From NCBI GenBank assembly GCA_963774195.1, contig CAVZDY010000001.1, positions 310,001 to 374,000 of the forward strand: 64,000 nucleotides of DNA, given 5' to 3'. Each line of letters opens with the position of its first letter. Position 1 is the stretch's first letter. The translations under genes and the position numbers were made by a program. Origin of the DNA: Roseiarcus sp963774195. Its GTDB lineage: Bacteria; Pseudomonadota; Alphaproteobacteria; Rhizobiales; Beijerinckiaceae. Below, piece by piece: positions 8,632-16,973 of the stretch. Under the pieces are notes generated by a model, which saw only the letters and a list, made by a program, of their open reading frames with translations, did no database searches and had not been told where the DNA came from.

Positions 8632-9949
8632 TCAAAAACTCTCTTTCAACCAACGTCCAACGCGGGCGACGTAACCATCGTCGGCCAGACCGGAGGGAGG
8701 ATGCCCGCGGCGCGGCTCGAAGTGCTCGATGCCGGCCACTTGCGGGTAGACCATCAAGCCGACGGCGGCGGCGAAGGCCGGACTTTTCGGCCGATTCCGG
8801 CAGGCCCTCGACGCCGAGCGGGCGGCCGATGCGCGCCTGGCTCGAGATGATCGTGCGCGCGAGTTCCGGCAGCCCCGTCAATTGGCAGCCGCCGCCCGTC
8901 AGCACGAGCCGTCGCCCCGCATGGGCGGCGTGGCCCGCCGCCTTCAGGCGATCGCGCACAAGCTCGAGGATCTCCTCGACGCGCGGCCGGATGATGCGCA
9001 CCAGCTCCGACTTGGGTAGGTGGCTCGCATGGTCCATGTCGTCGCCGACCCGATGGACGGCGATCGAGTCCCGGTCGTCGGAGGGCGACGAGATGCAGGC
9101 GCCGTAAAGCGTCTTCAGGCGCTCCGCATCGGCCAGGCTCACCGAAAGGCCGCGCGCGACGTCCATCGTGATGTGGTTGCCGCCGACCGCGATCGAATCG
9201 ACGTGCACGAGCCGACCGCCCACATAGACGCCGACGGTCGTCGAACCGCCGCCGAAATCGATCAGCGCGGCGCCCATTTCGACTTCGTCATCGACCAACG
9301 TCGACAGACCCGCCGCATAGGGCGTCGCCACCATGGCGGCGATACGCAGATGGCAGCGCTCGATCGCCAGCATCAAGTTGCGCGCCGCGGCCGCGTCACA
9401 CGAGGCGACGTGCATCTCGGCGCCGAGCTCGTCGCCGATCATCCCCTTGGGGTCGCGCACGCCGCGCGTCCTGTCCAGCCAGAAGCCGGTCGGCACGGCG
9501 TGCAACACGGCTCGGCCAGTATAGGAGCCGGCGGCGGTCGCCGCTTCGAGCACCCGATGAACGTCGTGCTCGCCGACCTGCTTGCCGCGCAGCTGAACTT
9601 TGGCCTCGTAAAGATGCGAAGTGAGACGGCCGCCCGACATATTGACGACGACGCTGTCCACCTCGACGCCCGCCATGCGTTCGGCCGCGTCGATCGCGAG
9701 ACGGATCGCATTTTCGGCAGCGTCGAGATCGACGATCGCGCCAGCCTTGACGCCGCGCGAGCGCTGATGGCCGATGCCCAGCACTTTGCACCGATGGGTG
9801 CGCTCGCGCAACGCGTCGGACCGCTCCATCGGCGTCAGCCGGGCGATCAGGCTCACGACCTTGGAGGCGCCGACGTCGAGGACGGAGAGCACCGCGGTCT
9901 TGCGCGAGGGGATCTGCCGCAGGCGCGGCGTCAGCGGTTTGAAGCTCAT
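8632..9949 (-). CDS. ftsA: Cell division protein FtsA, with a frameshift near the 3' end
   Basis: Actin-like ATPase that anchors FtsZ to the membrane. It starts at ATG 9949, overlapping the ftsQ stop by 4 bp, with the ATPase block SVLDVGASKVVSLIARL and later LIDFGGGSTTVGVYVGG. The frame is normal to GRPLGVEGLPESAEKS, then at about 8777-8783 it shifts. The +1 frame continues with the family sequence AFAAAVGLMVYPQVAG and ends VARVGRWLKESF at 8632, which is the amphipathic membrane-targeting tail. The uncorrected frame runs to 8558 with an Arg-rich nonsense tail. Corrected length is 438 residues. Because ftsA is essential, a sequence error is more likely than a true mutation. Confidence 0.93.
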
Positions 9950-10890
9950 AGCGGCGCCGCCTTCTTCGAATGCGGCTCGGCTGCGGCGCGAGCGGCCGCG
10001 GCTTCCTCTGACAGCCGGGCGAAAATCTTGCCCGGCACGCGCAGGTCGATATTCAGCAGATCCCGATCGAGGATGCGCGACTGGCGCTGGAGCGAAACCA
10101 GCTCCGCCATCGCGGACTGCGGATCGTTCTCCGGCAGTTTGACTTCGAGCCCAGAATTCATTTTCAGATTCCAGCGCCGCTCGCCGATCAGCACGCCGGC
10201 GACGATCTTCGGGCGCAGTTCCTGCGCAGCGTTGAGCAGCGCGACATATTCGTTGAGGCGCTCGTTCGCGCCTTCGCCGACGACGAAGGGGAGCGAATCG
10301 AAGCGCTGGTCGCGCATTTCCGAGATGACGGCGCCGTCCGCAGCGATCGTGCGCACGTCGCCATCCTGCTGCCAGAGCGCGACCGGCGTCCGCTCGACGA
10401 TGTCGATGACGAGACGGTCGGGATAGAGCTTGCGCACGCTTGCCTGCTTGATCAGCGGGAGCGCCTCCAGGTTCTTGCGGGCCTGCGCGGCGTCGAAGAA
10501 CGGAACGGATTCCCTAGGAGTGACGCCAGCGAGCTTCAGGATCTCGGCTTCGGTGAGCTGCGCTTCGCCGGAGATGGTGACGACGTCGATGCCAAAGCCG
10601 AGCGCGCGCGCGACGACGTCGCCGACGCCGCCTTCAGCCGCGACGAACGCCTGATATTCGCCGCCGAGCTTGGCGCCGAAGTACAGCGAGCCGATGAGGA
10701 GGCCGCTGGCGAGGCAAAGGCCGAGTCCGCGCGGCGCCGGCCGCTCGAACAGCACGCGCCACCGCGTCAGGCCGCGCACCGCGCGCTCGCCCCGCAGCAG
10801 AACCCGCGGAGCCGAAGCGGCGGGGCGCGCGAGGGCGAACGCCGGCTGCGGCGTAGGCCGGAACCCGAGCGTTTCGCTCAACGATCGCAC
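9946..10890 (-). CDS. ftsQ: Cell division protein FtsQ
   Basis: Bitopic inner-membrane divisome protein that links early and late division proteins. A cytoplasmic N-terminal region is followed by one membrane segment (GLGLCLASGLLIGSLYFGA), then a POTRA domain beginning IDVVTISGEAQLTEAEILKL and the FtsQ domain (VRKLYPDRLVIDIVERTPVA). I favour the GTG at 10890 because GGAGG stands seven bases before it; this overlaps ddl by 13 bp. An ATG at 10911 would add seven residues. ftsA follows with a 4-bp overlap, so translation is probably coupled. Confidence 0.93.
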   Translation of the reverse strand: MRSLSETLGFRPTPQPAFALARPAASAPRVLLRGERAVRGLTRWRVLFERPAPRGLGLCLASGLLIGSLYFGAKLGGEYQAFVAAEGGVGDVVARALGFGIDVVTISGEAQLTEAEILKLAGVTPRESVPFFDAAQARKNLEALPLIKQASVRKLYPDRLVIDIVERTPVALWQQDGDVRTIAADGAVISEMRDQRFDSLPFVVGEGANERLNEYVALLNAAQELRPKIVAGVLIGERRWNLKMNSGLEVKLPENDPQSAMAELVSLQRQSRILDRDLLNIDLRVPGKIFARLSEEAAAARAAAEPHSKKAAPL

Positions 10891-11801
10891 GAAGCGTCCT
10901 CCACCATCCACTCCACCAAATCACCAAAGGAAAGGCCCGCGTACGCGGCCATTTCCGGCACCAACGAAGTCTCCGTCATTCCTGGCTGCGTGTTCACCTC
11001 CAAACAGACCAGTTCGCCGGATTCCCCCTTCGTTTCGTCCCACCGAAAATCCGCACGACTCACCCCCCGGCAGCCGAGCGCACGATGGGCCCGTAGGGCC
11101 AACTCTTGGACCTCATGGTAAATTTTTGGTTTAATTTTCGCCGGAAGGACGTGAACAGAGCCGCCCTTCGCATATTTCGCGTCGTAGCCGTAGAAAGCCT
11201 CCGACACCGGCTGGACCTCGATGATGTCGAGCACGCGGTCGCCGATCACGGCGCAGGTCAGCTCCTTGCCGGCGACGTAGCGCTCGGCGATCAGGCGGTC
11301 GCCATAAGGCCAGTCTTCGCGGCCGACTTCCTGCGGCGGATGCGCGCGATCCTCCTTGACGATGACGACGCCGAACGACGAGCCCTCGGCGATCGGCTTG
11401 AGCACATAGGGCGGCTCCATCGCATGTCGACGCGCCGCGTCATGACGGTCCACGGTGAGGCCCGGCGCGACCGGAACGCCCGCCGCCTGCAGCACGACCT
11501 TGGCGAGGTCTTTCTGCATCGCCAGCGCCGAGGCGAGGACGCCGGAGTGCGTATAGGGAATGCGGAGGACCTCGAGCATGCCCTGGATGGCGCCGTCTTC
11601 GCCGGCGGGCCCATGCAGCGCGTTGAACGCCACGTCCGGCCGCAACTTGGCCAGAACGTCGGCGATGTCGCGACCGACGTCGACGCGCGAGACGCGATAG
11701 CCCTTCGCTTCGAGGGCGTTGGCGCAACCGCGCCCCGAGTTCAGCGACACGGGGCGCTCGGCTGACCAGCCGCCCATCAGCACCGCAACGTGTTTCATCA
11801 A
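10878..11801 (-). CDS. ddl: D-alanine--D-alanine ligase
   Basis: ATP-grasp enzyme that makes the D-Ala-D-Ala dipeptide for peptidoglycan precursors. The 307-residue protein starts MKHVAVLMGGWSAERPVSLNSG and carries the family blocks NALHGPAGEDGAIQG, YVLKPIAEGSSFGV, and VLEVNTQPGMTETSLVPE-like LEVNTQPGMTETSL. It is the first gene of the division operon here; the murG-murC-murB genes that usually precede ddl are missing, and a desaturase gene diverges instead. Two CtrA-type boxes lie in the upstream gap. The stop overlaps ftsQ. Confidence 0.96.
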   Translation of the reverse strand: MMKHVAVLMGGWSAERPVSLNSGRGCANALEAKGYRVSRVDVGRDIADVLAKLRPDVAFNALHGPAGEDGAIQGMLEVLRIPYTHSGVLASALAMQKDLAKVVLQAAGVPVAPGLTVDRHDAARRHAMEPPYVLKPIAEGSSFGVVIVKEDRAHPPQEVGREDWPYGDRLIAERYVAGKELTCAVIGDRVLDIIEVQPVSEAFYGYDAKYAKGGSVHVLPAKIKPKIYHEVQELALRAHRALGCRGVSRADFRWDETKGESGELVCLEVNTQPGMTETSLVPEMAAYAGLSFGDLVEWMVEDASCDR

Positions 11802-11829
11802 TCCTCCAACCCGGCTGGCGCCGGTCGAA

Positions 11830-11869
11830 TTAAGTTAGTATTAAGCCTAGGCCGTTAATGGGGCGTTAA
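11830..11869 (-). promoter_or_regulatory. Two full CtrA-type boxes (TTAA-N7-TTAA) upstream of ddl-ftsQAZ
   Basis: TTAA at 11830-11833 and 11841-11844, and again at 11855-11858 and 11866-11869: both pairs have exactly seven bases between half-sites, and the two boxes are 25 bp apart. TTAA-N7-TTAA is the known recognition sequence of the alphaproteobacterial cell-cycle regulator CtrA. The boxes stand 29-68 bp before the ddl start and 94-133 bp before the divergent desaturase start, so they could act on either gene. Four TTAA words in 40 bp are very unlikely by chance at this GC content. Confidence 0.75.
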
Positions 11870-11962
11870 CCCGGCGCGCTGGCCCGGGGACAGGGAGTGG
11901 CTCGCGGACATCGCTGGACAGCGCCACCCAAATGCCGCATTGATCGGGCCACTCGGCGCGCC

Positions 11963-13009
11963 ATGGACCACAACCTTCTTCAAACCCCACACATCCTACC
12001 GGAGGCGCAGCGGCTCCCCGGTATCCTCGCTCGCTATCGCGACCCAAAGCTCACGTCGAGCCTAGTGGAGATCGCCGTCACCATCGCGCCCCTCTGCGCC
12101 CTATGGGTGGCCATGTGGGCGCTGATGCACGTGAGCTATTGGCTGAGTTCCGCATTGGCGCTGCCTGCGGCGGGATTTCTGGTGCGGCTCTTCCTCATCC
12201 AGCACGATTGCGGCCATGGCTCGTTCTTCCGCAGCCGGGCGATTAACGACTGGGTCGGGCGCGTGGTCGGCGTCGTCACGCTGACTCCCTACGACTACTG
12301 GAAGCGCACCCACGCGAGCCATCACGCGACCGCCGGCAATCTGGACCGCCGCGGCCTGGGCGACATCGAGACCCTGACCGTCCAGGAATACCTCGGCCTC
12401 GGCTGGCCCAAACGCTTCGCTTATCGCCTCTATCGCCATCCCCTGATCATGTTCGGCATCGGGCCCACCTACGTTTTCCTTCTCCAGCATCGCGCTCCGC
12501 TCGGCCTCATGCGCGGCGCCGGCTGGAAGCCGTGGGTTTCCACGATGTCGACCAACGCAGCGATCGCCGTCGTCGTCGCTTTGCTGATGTGGCTGGTTGG
12601 GCCACGGGCGTTCCTGATGATCCACGGGCCAATTTTCATGGTCGCGGCGACGATCGGGGTCTGGCTGTTCTACGTTCAGCATCAGTTCGAGGACACGCGC
12701 TGGGCGCGCGAGCCCCATTGGACGCTGCCGGAGGCGGCGCTGCACGGCTCCTCGCACTACGATCTGCCGTTTCCCTTGCGCTGGTTCAGCGCCAATATTG
12801 GCATTCATCATGTGCATCACCTCTCAAGCCGTATTCCGTTCTATCGCCTGCGAGAGGTGCTGCATGACCATCCCGAACTCGGCAAGGTCAGCCGCCTGAC
12901 GCTATGGCAGAGCTTGCGTTGCGTGAATTACGCGCTGTGGGATGAGGATGCGCAGCGCCTGATCTCATTCGGCGCGCTGCGCAAACGCCTCCGAGCGGAT
13001 CGCGGCTAA
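11963..13009 (+). CDS. Membrane fatty acid desaturase
   Basis: Di-iron membrane desaturase of the DesA/omega-6 type, expected to introduce a double bond into acyl chains of membrane lipids. The 348-residue protein has the three histidine boxes: HDCGH at 81-85, HASHH at 117-121 and HHVHH at 282-286. Hydrophobic stretches fit several membrane spans (about 38-58, 62-80, 190-235). The segment YVQHQFEDTRWAREPHW is also typical. The start ATG 11963 is chosen because residues before it in the same frame look non-coding. It diverges from ddl across a gap holding two CtrA boxes. Regiospecificity cannot be told from sequence. Confidence 0.88.
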   Translation: MDHNLLQTPHILPEAQRLPGILARYRDPKLTSSLVEIAVTIAPLCALWVAMWALMHVSYWLSSALALPAAGFLVRLFLIQHDCGHGSFFRSRAINDWVGRVVGVVTLTPYDYWKRTHASHHATAGNLDRRGLGDIETLTVQEYLGLGWPKRFAYRLYRHPLIMFGIGPTYVFLLQHRAPLGLMRGAGWKPWVSTMSTNAAIAVVVALLMWLVGPRAFLMIHGPIFMVAATIGVWLFYVQHQFEDTRWAREPHWTLPEAALHGSSHYDLPFPLRWFSANIGIHHVHHLSSRIPFYRLREVLHDHPELGKVSRLTLWQSLRCVNYALWDEDAQRLISFGALRKRLRADRG

Positions 13010-13069
13010 ACGCACGCTGGCGCCGCCCTGCGGCGCCGAAAGTTGGAACCGCATTCGGAAGAGGTTTGC

Positions 13070-14098
13070 GTGGACTCGCGCCCGATCGCCAAAACATCGC
13101 CCCTGGGCGCCAGCGGCCAATTTGCCGATGGCCTGGAGCTCCCCGCGCGGGTCGTGCCGGCCCCTTCCGACGTCAGCGCGCAAATGCGCGCGATCATCGC
13201 CGCGCCGCCACGCCCGTCCTCGAAGCTCCGCCCCAAGACCAACGCCGAATGGAAAACGATCGTCGACGCCGGCGCCGCTCTTGGGATCGCCAATCTCCCG
13301 GCGATCTGTCAACGGCGCCAGGTCTCCTATGAGAAGTCGACGATCGACGGGGTTCGCGCCTTTATCGTCACGCCGAACGAGATCGCGCCCGAGAACCGCG
13401 ACCGGCTGCTCATCCATCTGCACGGCGGCTGCTATGTGATGAACCCAGGCGAGGCCGGAGTCACGGAAGCGGCGCTGATGGCCGGGTTCGGGCGCGTCCG
13501 GGTGATTTCGGTCGACTACCGCATGCCTCCGGAGGCCTTTTTCCCTGGCGCAATCGACGACGCAATGACGGTCTGGAAGGCGGTCTCGAAAACGACCGAC
13601 CCAGCCAAAATGGCGGTGCTCGGCACCTCGGCGGGCGGCGCTCTGACCCTCGCGCTGGCGCTTCGCGCCAAGGCCGAGGGGATCCCTCTGCCCGCCGCCC
13701 TCGCCTCGGGCACGCCGATGGCGGATACGACCAAGGTCGGCGACACGTTCTACACCAACGAAACGTTGGACAACGTGCTGGTCTCGCGCGACGGACTGTG
13801 CGACGCGGCGACCTTGTTCTACGCCAACGGCCACGATCTCGCCGATCCGATGCTGTCGCCCATCTATGGGGATTTCAGCGGCTTTCCACCCACCATCCTG
13901 ACCAGCGGCACCCGCGACCTTCTGCTCAGCAACACGGTGCGCGTGCATCGCAAGTTGCGCCAGGCGGGGGTCGAAGCGGACCTTCACGTCTACGAGGGGC
14001 AGGCGCACGCCCATTACCTCTTCGACGACACGGCTCCCGAAACCGCCGAGGTCTTCGGCGAGATCGCCGCCTTCTTCGATAAGCATTTGAAGCGATAG
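13070..14098 (+). CDS. Alpha/beta hydrolase, HSL-type esterase
   Basis: Carboxylic-ester hydrolase of the hormone-sensitive-lipase-like group. The oxyanion-hole motif is in HLHGGCYVMNPGEAG, the nucleophile elbow is GTSAGG, and the catalytic His lies in GQAHAHYLFDD near the C-terminus, with an Asp in TSGTRDLLLS. I favour the GTG start at 13070, which has GGAAGAGG about five bases upstream, giving 342 residues; a TTG at 13043 is possible. There is no lipobox, and the N-terminal Ala/Ser/Gly-rich stretch does not read as a clear signal peptide. It lies 60 bp after the desaturase; the substrate is unknown. Confidence 0.85.
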   Translation: MDSRPIAKTSPLGASGQFADGLELPARVVPAPSDVSAQMRAIIAAPPRPSSKLRPKTNAEWKTIVDAGAALGIANLPAICQRRQVSYEKSTIDGVRAFIVTPNEIAPENRDRLLIHLHGGCYVMNPGEAGVTEAALMAGFGRVRVISVDYRMPPEAFFPGAIDDAMTVWKAVSKTTDPAKMAVLGTSAGGALTLALALRAKAEGIPLPAALASGTPMADTTKVGDTFYTNETLDNVLVSRDGLCDAATLFYANGHDLADPMLSPIYGDFSGFPPTILTSGTRDLLLSNTVRVHRKLRQAGVEADLHVYEGQAHAHYLFDDTAPETAEVFGEIAAFFDKHLKR

Positions 14099-14225
14099 GC
14101 GTTTCGAACCGTACTGTTCGCATCGAAGCAAAGACGTCATTGCAAAAATAGGCGCCGGCGGAGCAAGACGCCGGCAACTATTTCCGATAGTCTCGCGATA
14201 GATTTCGGTCAGGCGAGGCGCCGCG

Positions 14226-15158
14226 ATGCAGTCCAGAGGCATTCACCATGTCACGGCGATCGCCGGCCCTGCGCGTCGGAACCTTGATTTCTATGTCCGC
14301 ACGCTCGGCCTGCGGCTCGTCAAAAAGACGGTCAACTTCGACGACCCCGGAACCTACCACCTCTATTATGGCGACGAGGCGGGGGGACCCGGCACGATCC
14401 TCACCTTCTTTCCCTGGGAAGGGGTTCCGACCGGCCGTTTAGGGGTCGGCGAGACACAAGAAACGGCCTTTCGCGTGCCTGAAGGGGCGATCGGCTATTG
14501 GACCCATCGCTTCATCGACAAGGGCATCGCCCATCAGGCGCTCATCAAGCGCTTCGGCGAGAGCGTCCTGACCTTCACCGATCCCGACGGCGCGCATCTG
14601 GCGCTCGTCGCGCAGGCCGGCGCCGAGACGGAGCCGGCCTGGAGCGCCGGCGACATCCCGCCCGAATACGCCATCCGCGGCTTCCACGGCGTCACGCTCC
14701 TGCTGGAGAACGGCGAGCCGACCGGAGACATTCTCACCGACGTGCTCGCCTTCGAGGCGGGACCGACGGAAGGGGCGACCCGGCGCTACCGGGCGCCGGG
14801 AGCCAAGGCGGGGGCCGTCGTCGACATCCACGCCGTGGGCGGCTTCCCGCGCGGCTTCCAGGGCGCCGGGTCAGTGCACCACATCGCCTTCCGCGCCGCC
14901 GACGACGCGGATCAGACCGACATGGTGCGCAAGCTCTCGGAGCATCACCGCATCCTCACGACCGAGCAGAAGGATCGGAACTACTTCCGCTCCGTCTATT
15001 TCCGCGAGCCGGGCCACGTGCTCTTCGAGATCGCCACCGATCCGCCGGGCTTCCCGGTCGACGAGCCCATCGCGACGCTCGGACAAGCGCTGAAGCTGCC
15101 GCCTTTCCTCGAGAGCCGCCGAAGCGCCATCGAACAAGCGTTGCCGAAGCTCGACTGA
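14226..15158 (+). CDS. VOC-family ring-cleaving dioxygenase (MhqO-like)
   Basis: A 310-residue protein with two vicinal-oxygen-chelate modules: residues ~1-130 (MQSRGIHHVTAIAGPARRNL, with Tyr/Phe-rich DFYVRTLGLRLVKKT) and ~150-290 (IRGFHGVTLLLENGE, GSVHHIAFRAADD, GHVLFEIATDPPGF). The His and Glu metal ligands are visible. It matches the MhqO/YkcA-type dioxygenases linked to hydroquinone and electrophile detoxification. The gene is followed after 22 bp by an MhqD-like hydrolase, the same pairing seen in mhq operons of Bacillus, which strengthens the call. Confidence 0.87.
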   Translation: MQSRGIHHVTAIAGPARRNLDFYVRTLGLRLVKKTVNFDDPGTYHLYYGDEAGGPGTILTFFPWEGVPTGRLGVGETQETAFRVPEGAIGYWTHRFIDKGIAHQALIKRFGESVLTFTDPDGAHLALVAQAGAETEPAWSAGDIPPEYAIRGFHGVTLLLENGEPTGDILTDVLAFEAGPTEGATRRYRAPGAKAGAVVDIHAVGGFPRGFQGAGSVHHIAFRAADDADQTDMVRKLSEHHRILTTEQKDRNYFRSVYFREPGHVLFEIATDPPGFPVDEPIATLGQALKLPPFLESRRSAIEQALPKLD

Positions 15159-15180
15159 CCACCTGCCCGCGGAGCCCGCT

Positions 15181-15813
15181 GTGACGGCCGCCCTTTCGTT
15201 TGTCCATGCTTTCGAGCCGGGTTCGGACGCCGGAGCGCCGCCCGTTCTGCTCTTGCACGGGACCGGCGGCGACGAGAACGACCTGCTGCCGCTCGGCCGC
15301 GCGATCGCTCCGGGGTCGGCGCTGCTGTCGCCCCGAGGCAAGGTGCTCGAGAACGGCATGCCCCGCTTCTTCCGCCGGCTGCGCGAGGGGGTGTTCGACG
15401 AGGACGACGTCCGGCTGCGCGCCGGAGAACTGGCCGACTTCGTCGCCGAGGCGCGGCGCGCCTACCAATTGAGCGCGCCGGTCGCGATCGGCTTCTCGAA
15501 CGGCGCCAATATCGCCGCCGCGCTTCTTCTGCTGCGGCCGGAAGCTCTCGGGGCCGCCATTCTGATCCGCGCCATGACGCCGCTGCGTGACCCCCCGCCC
15601 GCCGACCTGGCGGGAAAGCGGGCGCTCATCCTCTCGGGCGCGATGGATCCGATTGCGCCGGTCGACAATGCGGCCCGCCTGGCGCAGACGCTGAGGGAGG
15701 CCGGCGCCGACGTCCGGCACGAGACCCTGCCCGCCAGCCACGGGTTGACCGAGCAGGACGTGCGGCTTTCCCTCGCATTTTTCGAAGAGCTGGACTCCCA
15801 AAAGAGCGTTTGA
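15181..15813 (+). CDS. MhqD-like carboxylesterase/phospholipase
   Basis: Alpha/beta hydrolase of 210 residues starting at GTG 15181. The block VLLLHGTGGDENDLLPLGR, the nucleophile elbow IGFSNGANIAAALLLL, the catalytic Asp region LILSGAMDPIAP and His in LPASHGLTEQDV are all present. Length and motifs match the small YjfH/MhqD carboxylesterases. It lies 22 bp downstream of the MhqO-like dioxygenase gene and probably shares its transcript. I infer a role with it in removing quinone-like or aromatic electrophiles. Confidence 0.85.
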   Translation: MTAALSFVHAFEPGSDAGAPPVLLLHGTGGDENDLLPLGRAIAPGSALLSPRGKVLENGMPRFFRRLREGVFDEDDVRLRAGELADFVAEARRAYQLSAPVAIGFSNGANIAAALLLLRPEALGAAILIRAMTPLRDPPPADLAGKRALILSGAMDPIAPVDNAARLAQTLREAGADVRHETLPASHGLTEQDVRLSLAFFEELDSQKSV

Positions 15814-15980
15814 CAGCAACGAAATACGCCCACAAAAAGTCGACCAGACCGCCAATCTGACAATTGCATGGCGAAAGCGTGCGCGGGCGGCTAGGTTCCG
15901 CGCGCTGACGACCTCGACATTGCTCGCAAGGGCCGCGGACAATCAGCCGGCCACACTTCAAGCATGGGCAAGTCTTAAGC

Positions 15981-16973
15981 ATGGGAAAGATCGGCAAGCT
16001 TGCCTGGGCGCTCGCCGCTTGCGCCGTCCTCGGCCTGATCCTTTGGACCGGGGCCGGGCCGGTGTTCACCGCCGTCGCGGCGGCTGGGTGGGGCGTCCTG
16101 GTCGTCGTGGCGCTGCGAGGGGTCGCGCTCAGCAGCGCCGGGCTCGGCTGGTATTTCCTCTTTCCCAAGGGGTGGCGCCCATCCGTGATGACCTGCGTCC
16201 TGATTCGGTTTGTGCGCGATGGGGGCGGCGCCCTGTTGCCGACGACGCAAATCGGCGGCGAGGTGATTGGCGCGCGCGCCCTGACCTTACGCGGCGCGCC
16301 GACATCGCTCGCCGCGGCGAGCGTCATCGTGGACGTGCTCGTCGCGGCGGTCACTCAATTCTTGTACGCCATTCTCGGCTTGGCGACCCTCGCCTCGCTG
16401 CGCAGCGAGGATTCGATCCGAGGGCCTCTCGCGATCGTCGTCGCCGCCGCCATCCCCGCCCTCGGCGGGTTCTATCTCGTGCAGCGTCCGATCGGGCAGC
16501 GCTTCGTGACCGGGGCGCTCAAGCGCCTGCTGGGCGATCGGGAATGGCTCTCCTTCGGCGCGATCGAGGCGCTTTATAGCCGCCTTGCCGCCATCTATGC
16601 GAATCGGCGCGGCTTCGCAGTCTCCTTCTTTATCCACGCGTTGGTCTGGCTGATCGGCGCCTGCGAGGTCTGGGCGGTGCTTTCCTTCATGGGGTACCCC
16701 GCCAGCTATGCCGAGGCGCTGGTGATCGAAAGCCTGATGCAGGCCATCCGCGGCGCCGCTTTCGCGATCCCGGGGGCGCTAGGCGCACAGGAAGGCGGGC
16801 TAATCGCCCTCTGCGCGATTTTCGGCGTGCCGGCCGACGTCGCAATCGCTATGTCGTTGATCAAACGCGTGCCTGATCTCGTATTCGGCATTCCCAGCCT
16901 GATCGGTTGGCAAATCCTCGAAGGCCGGGCGCTGCAAACCGTCCCGGCCGGCGCCCAAGGTGGAAAACCGTGA
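15981..16973 (+). CDS. hpnL: Hopanoid-locus membrane protein HpnL
   Basis: Integral inner-membrane protein of the lysylphosphatidylglycerol-synthetase transmembrane (UPF0104) superfamily, 330 residues, with about eight hydrophobic segments starting at LAWALAACAVLGLILWTGAG. Blocks such as LPTTQIGGEVIGARAL, GAAFAIPGALGAQEGGLIAL and LIKRVPDLVFGIPSLIGWQ are typical of the HpnL group found in hopanoid clusters. The function is unproven; lipid or headgroup flipping has been suggested for the wider family. Its stop overlaps the GTG start of hpnI by 4 bp. Confidence 0.88.
   Translation: MGKIGKLAWALAACAVLGLILWTGAGPVFTAVAAAGWGVLVVVALRGVALSSAGLGWYFLFPKGWRPSVMTCVLIRFVRDGGGALLPTTQIGGEVIGARALTLRGAPTSLAAASVIVDVLVAAVTQFLYAILGLATLASLRSEDSIRGPLAIVVAAAIPALGGFYLVQRPIGQRFVTGALKRLLGDREWLSFGAIEALYSRLAAIYANRRGFAVSFFIHALVWLIGACEVWAVLSFMGYPASYAEALVIESLMQAIRGAAFAIPGALGAQEGGLIALCAIFGVPADVAIAMSLIKRVPDLVFGIPSLIGWQILEGRALQTVPAGAQGGKP

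Noticed and set aside
11847..12047. Reverse-strand ORF of 66 codons between ddl and the desaturase
   Set aside because: It overlaps the CtrA boxes and the desaturase start, and has no family signal.
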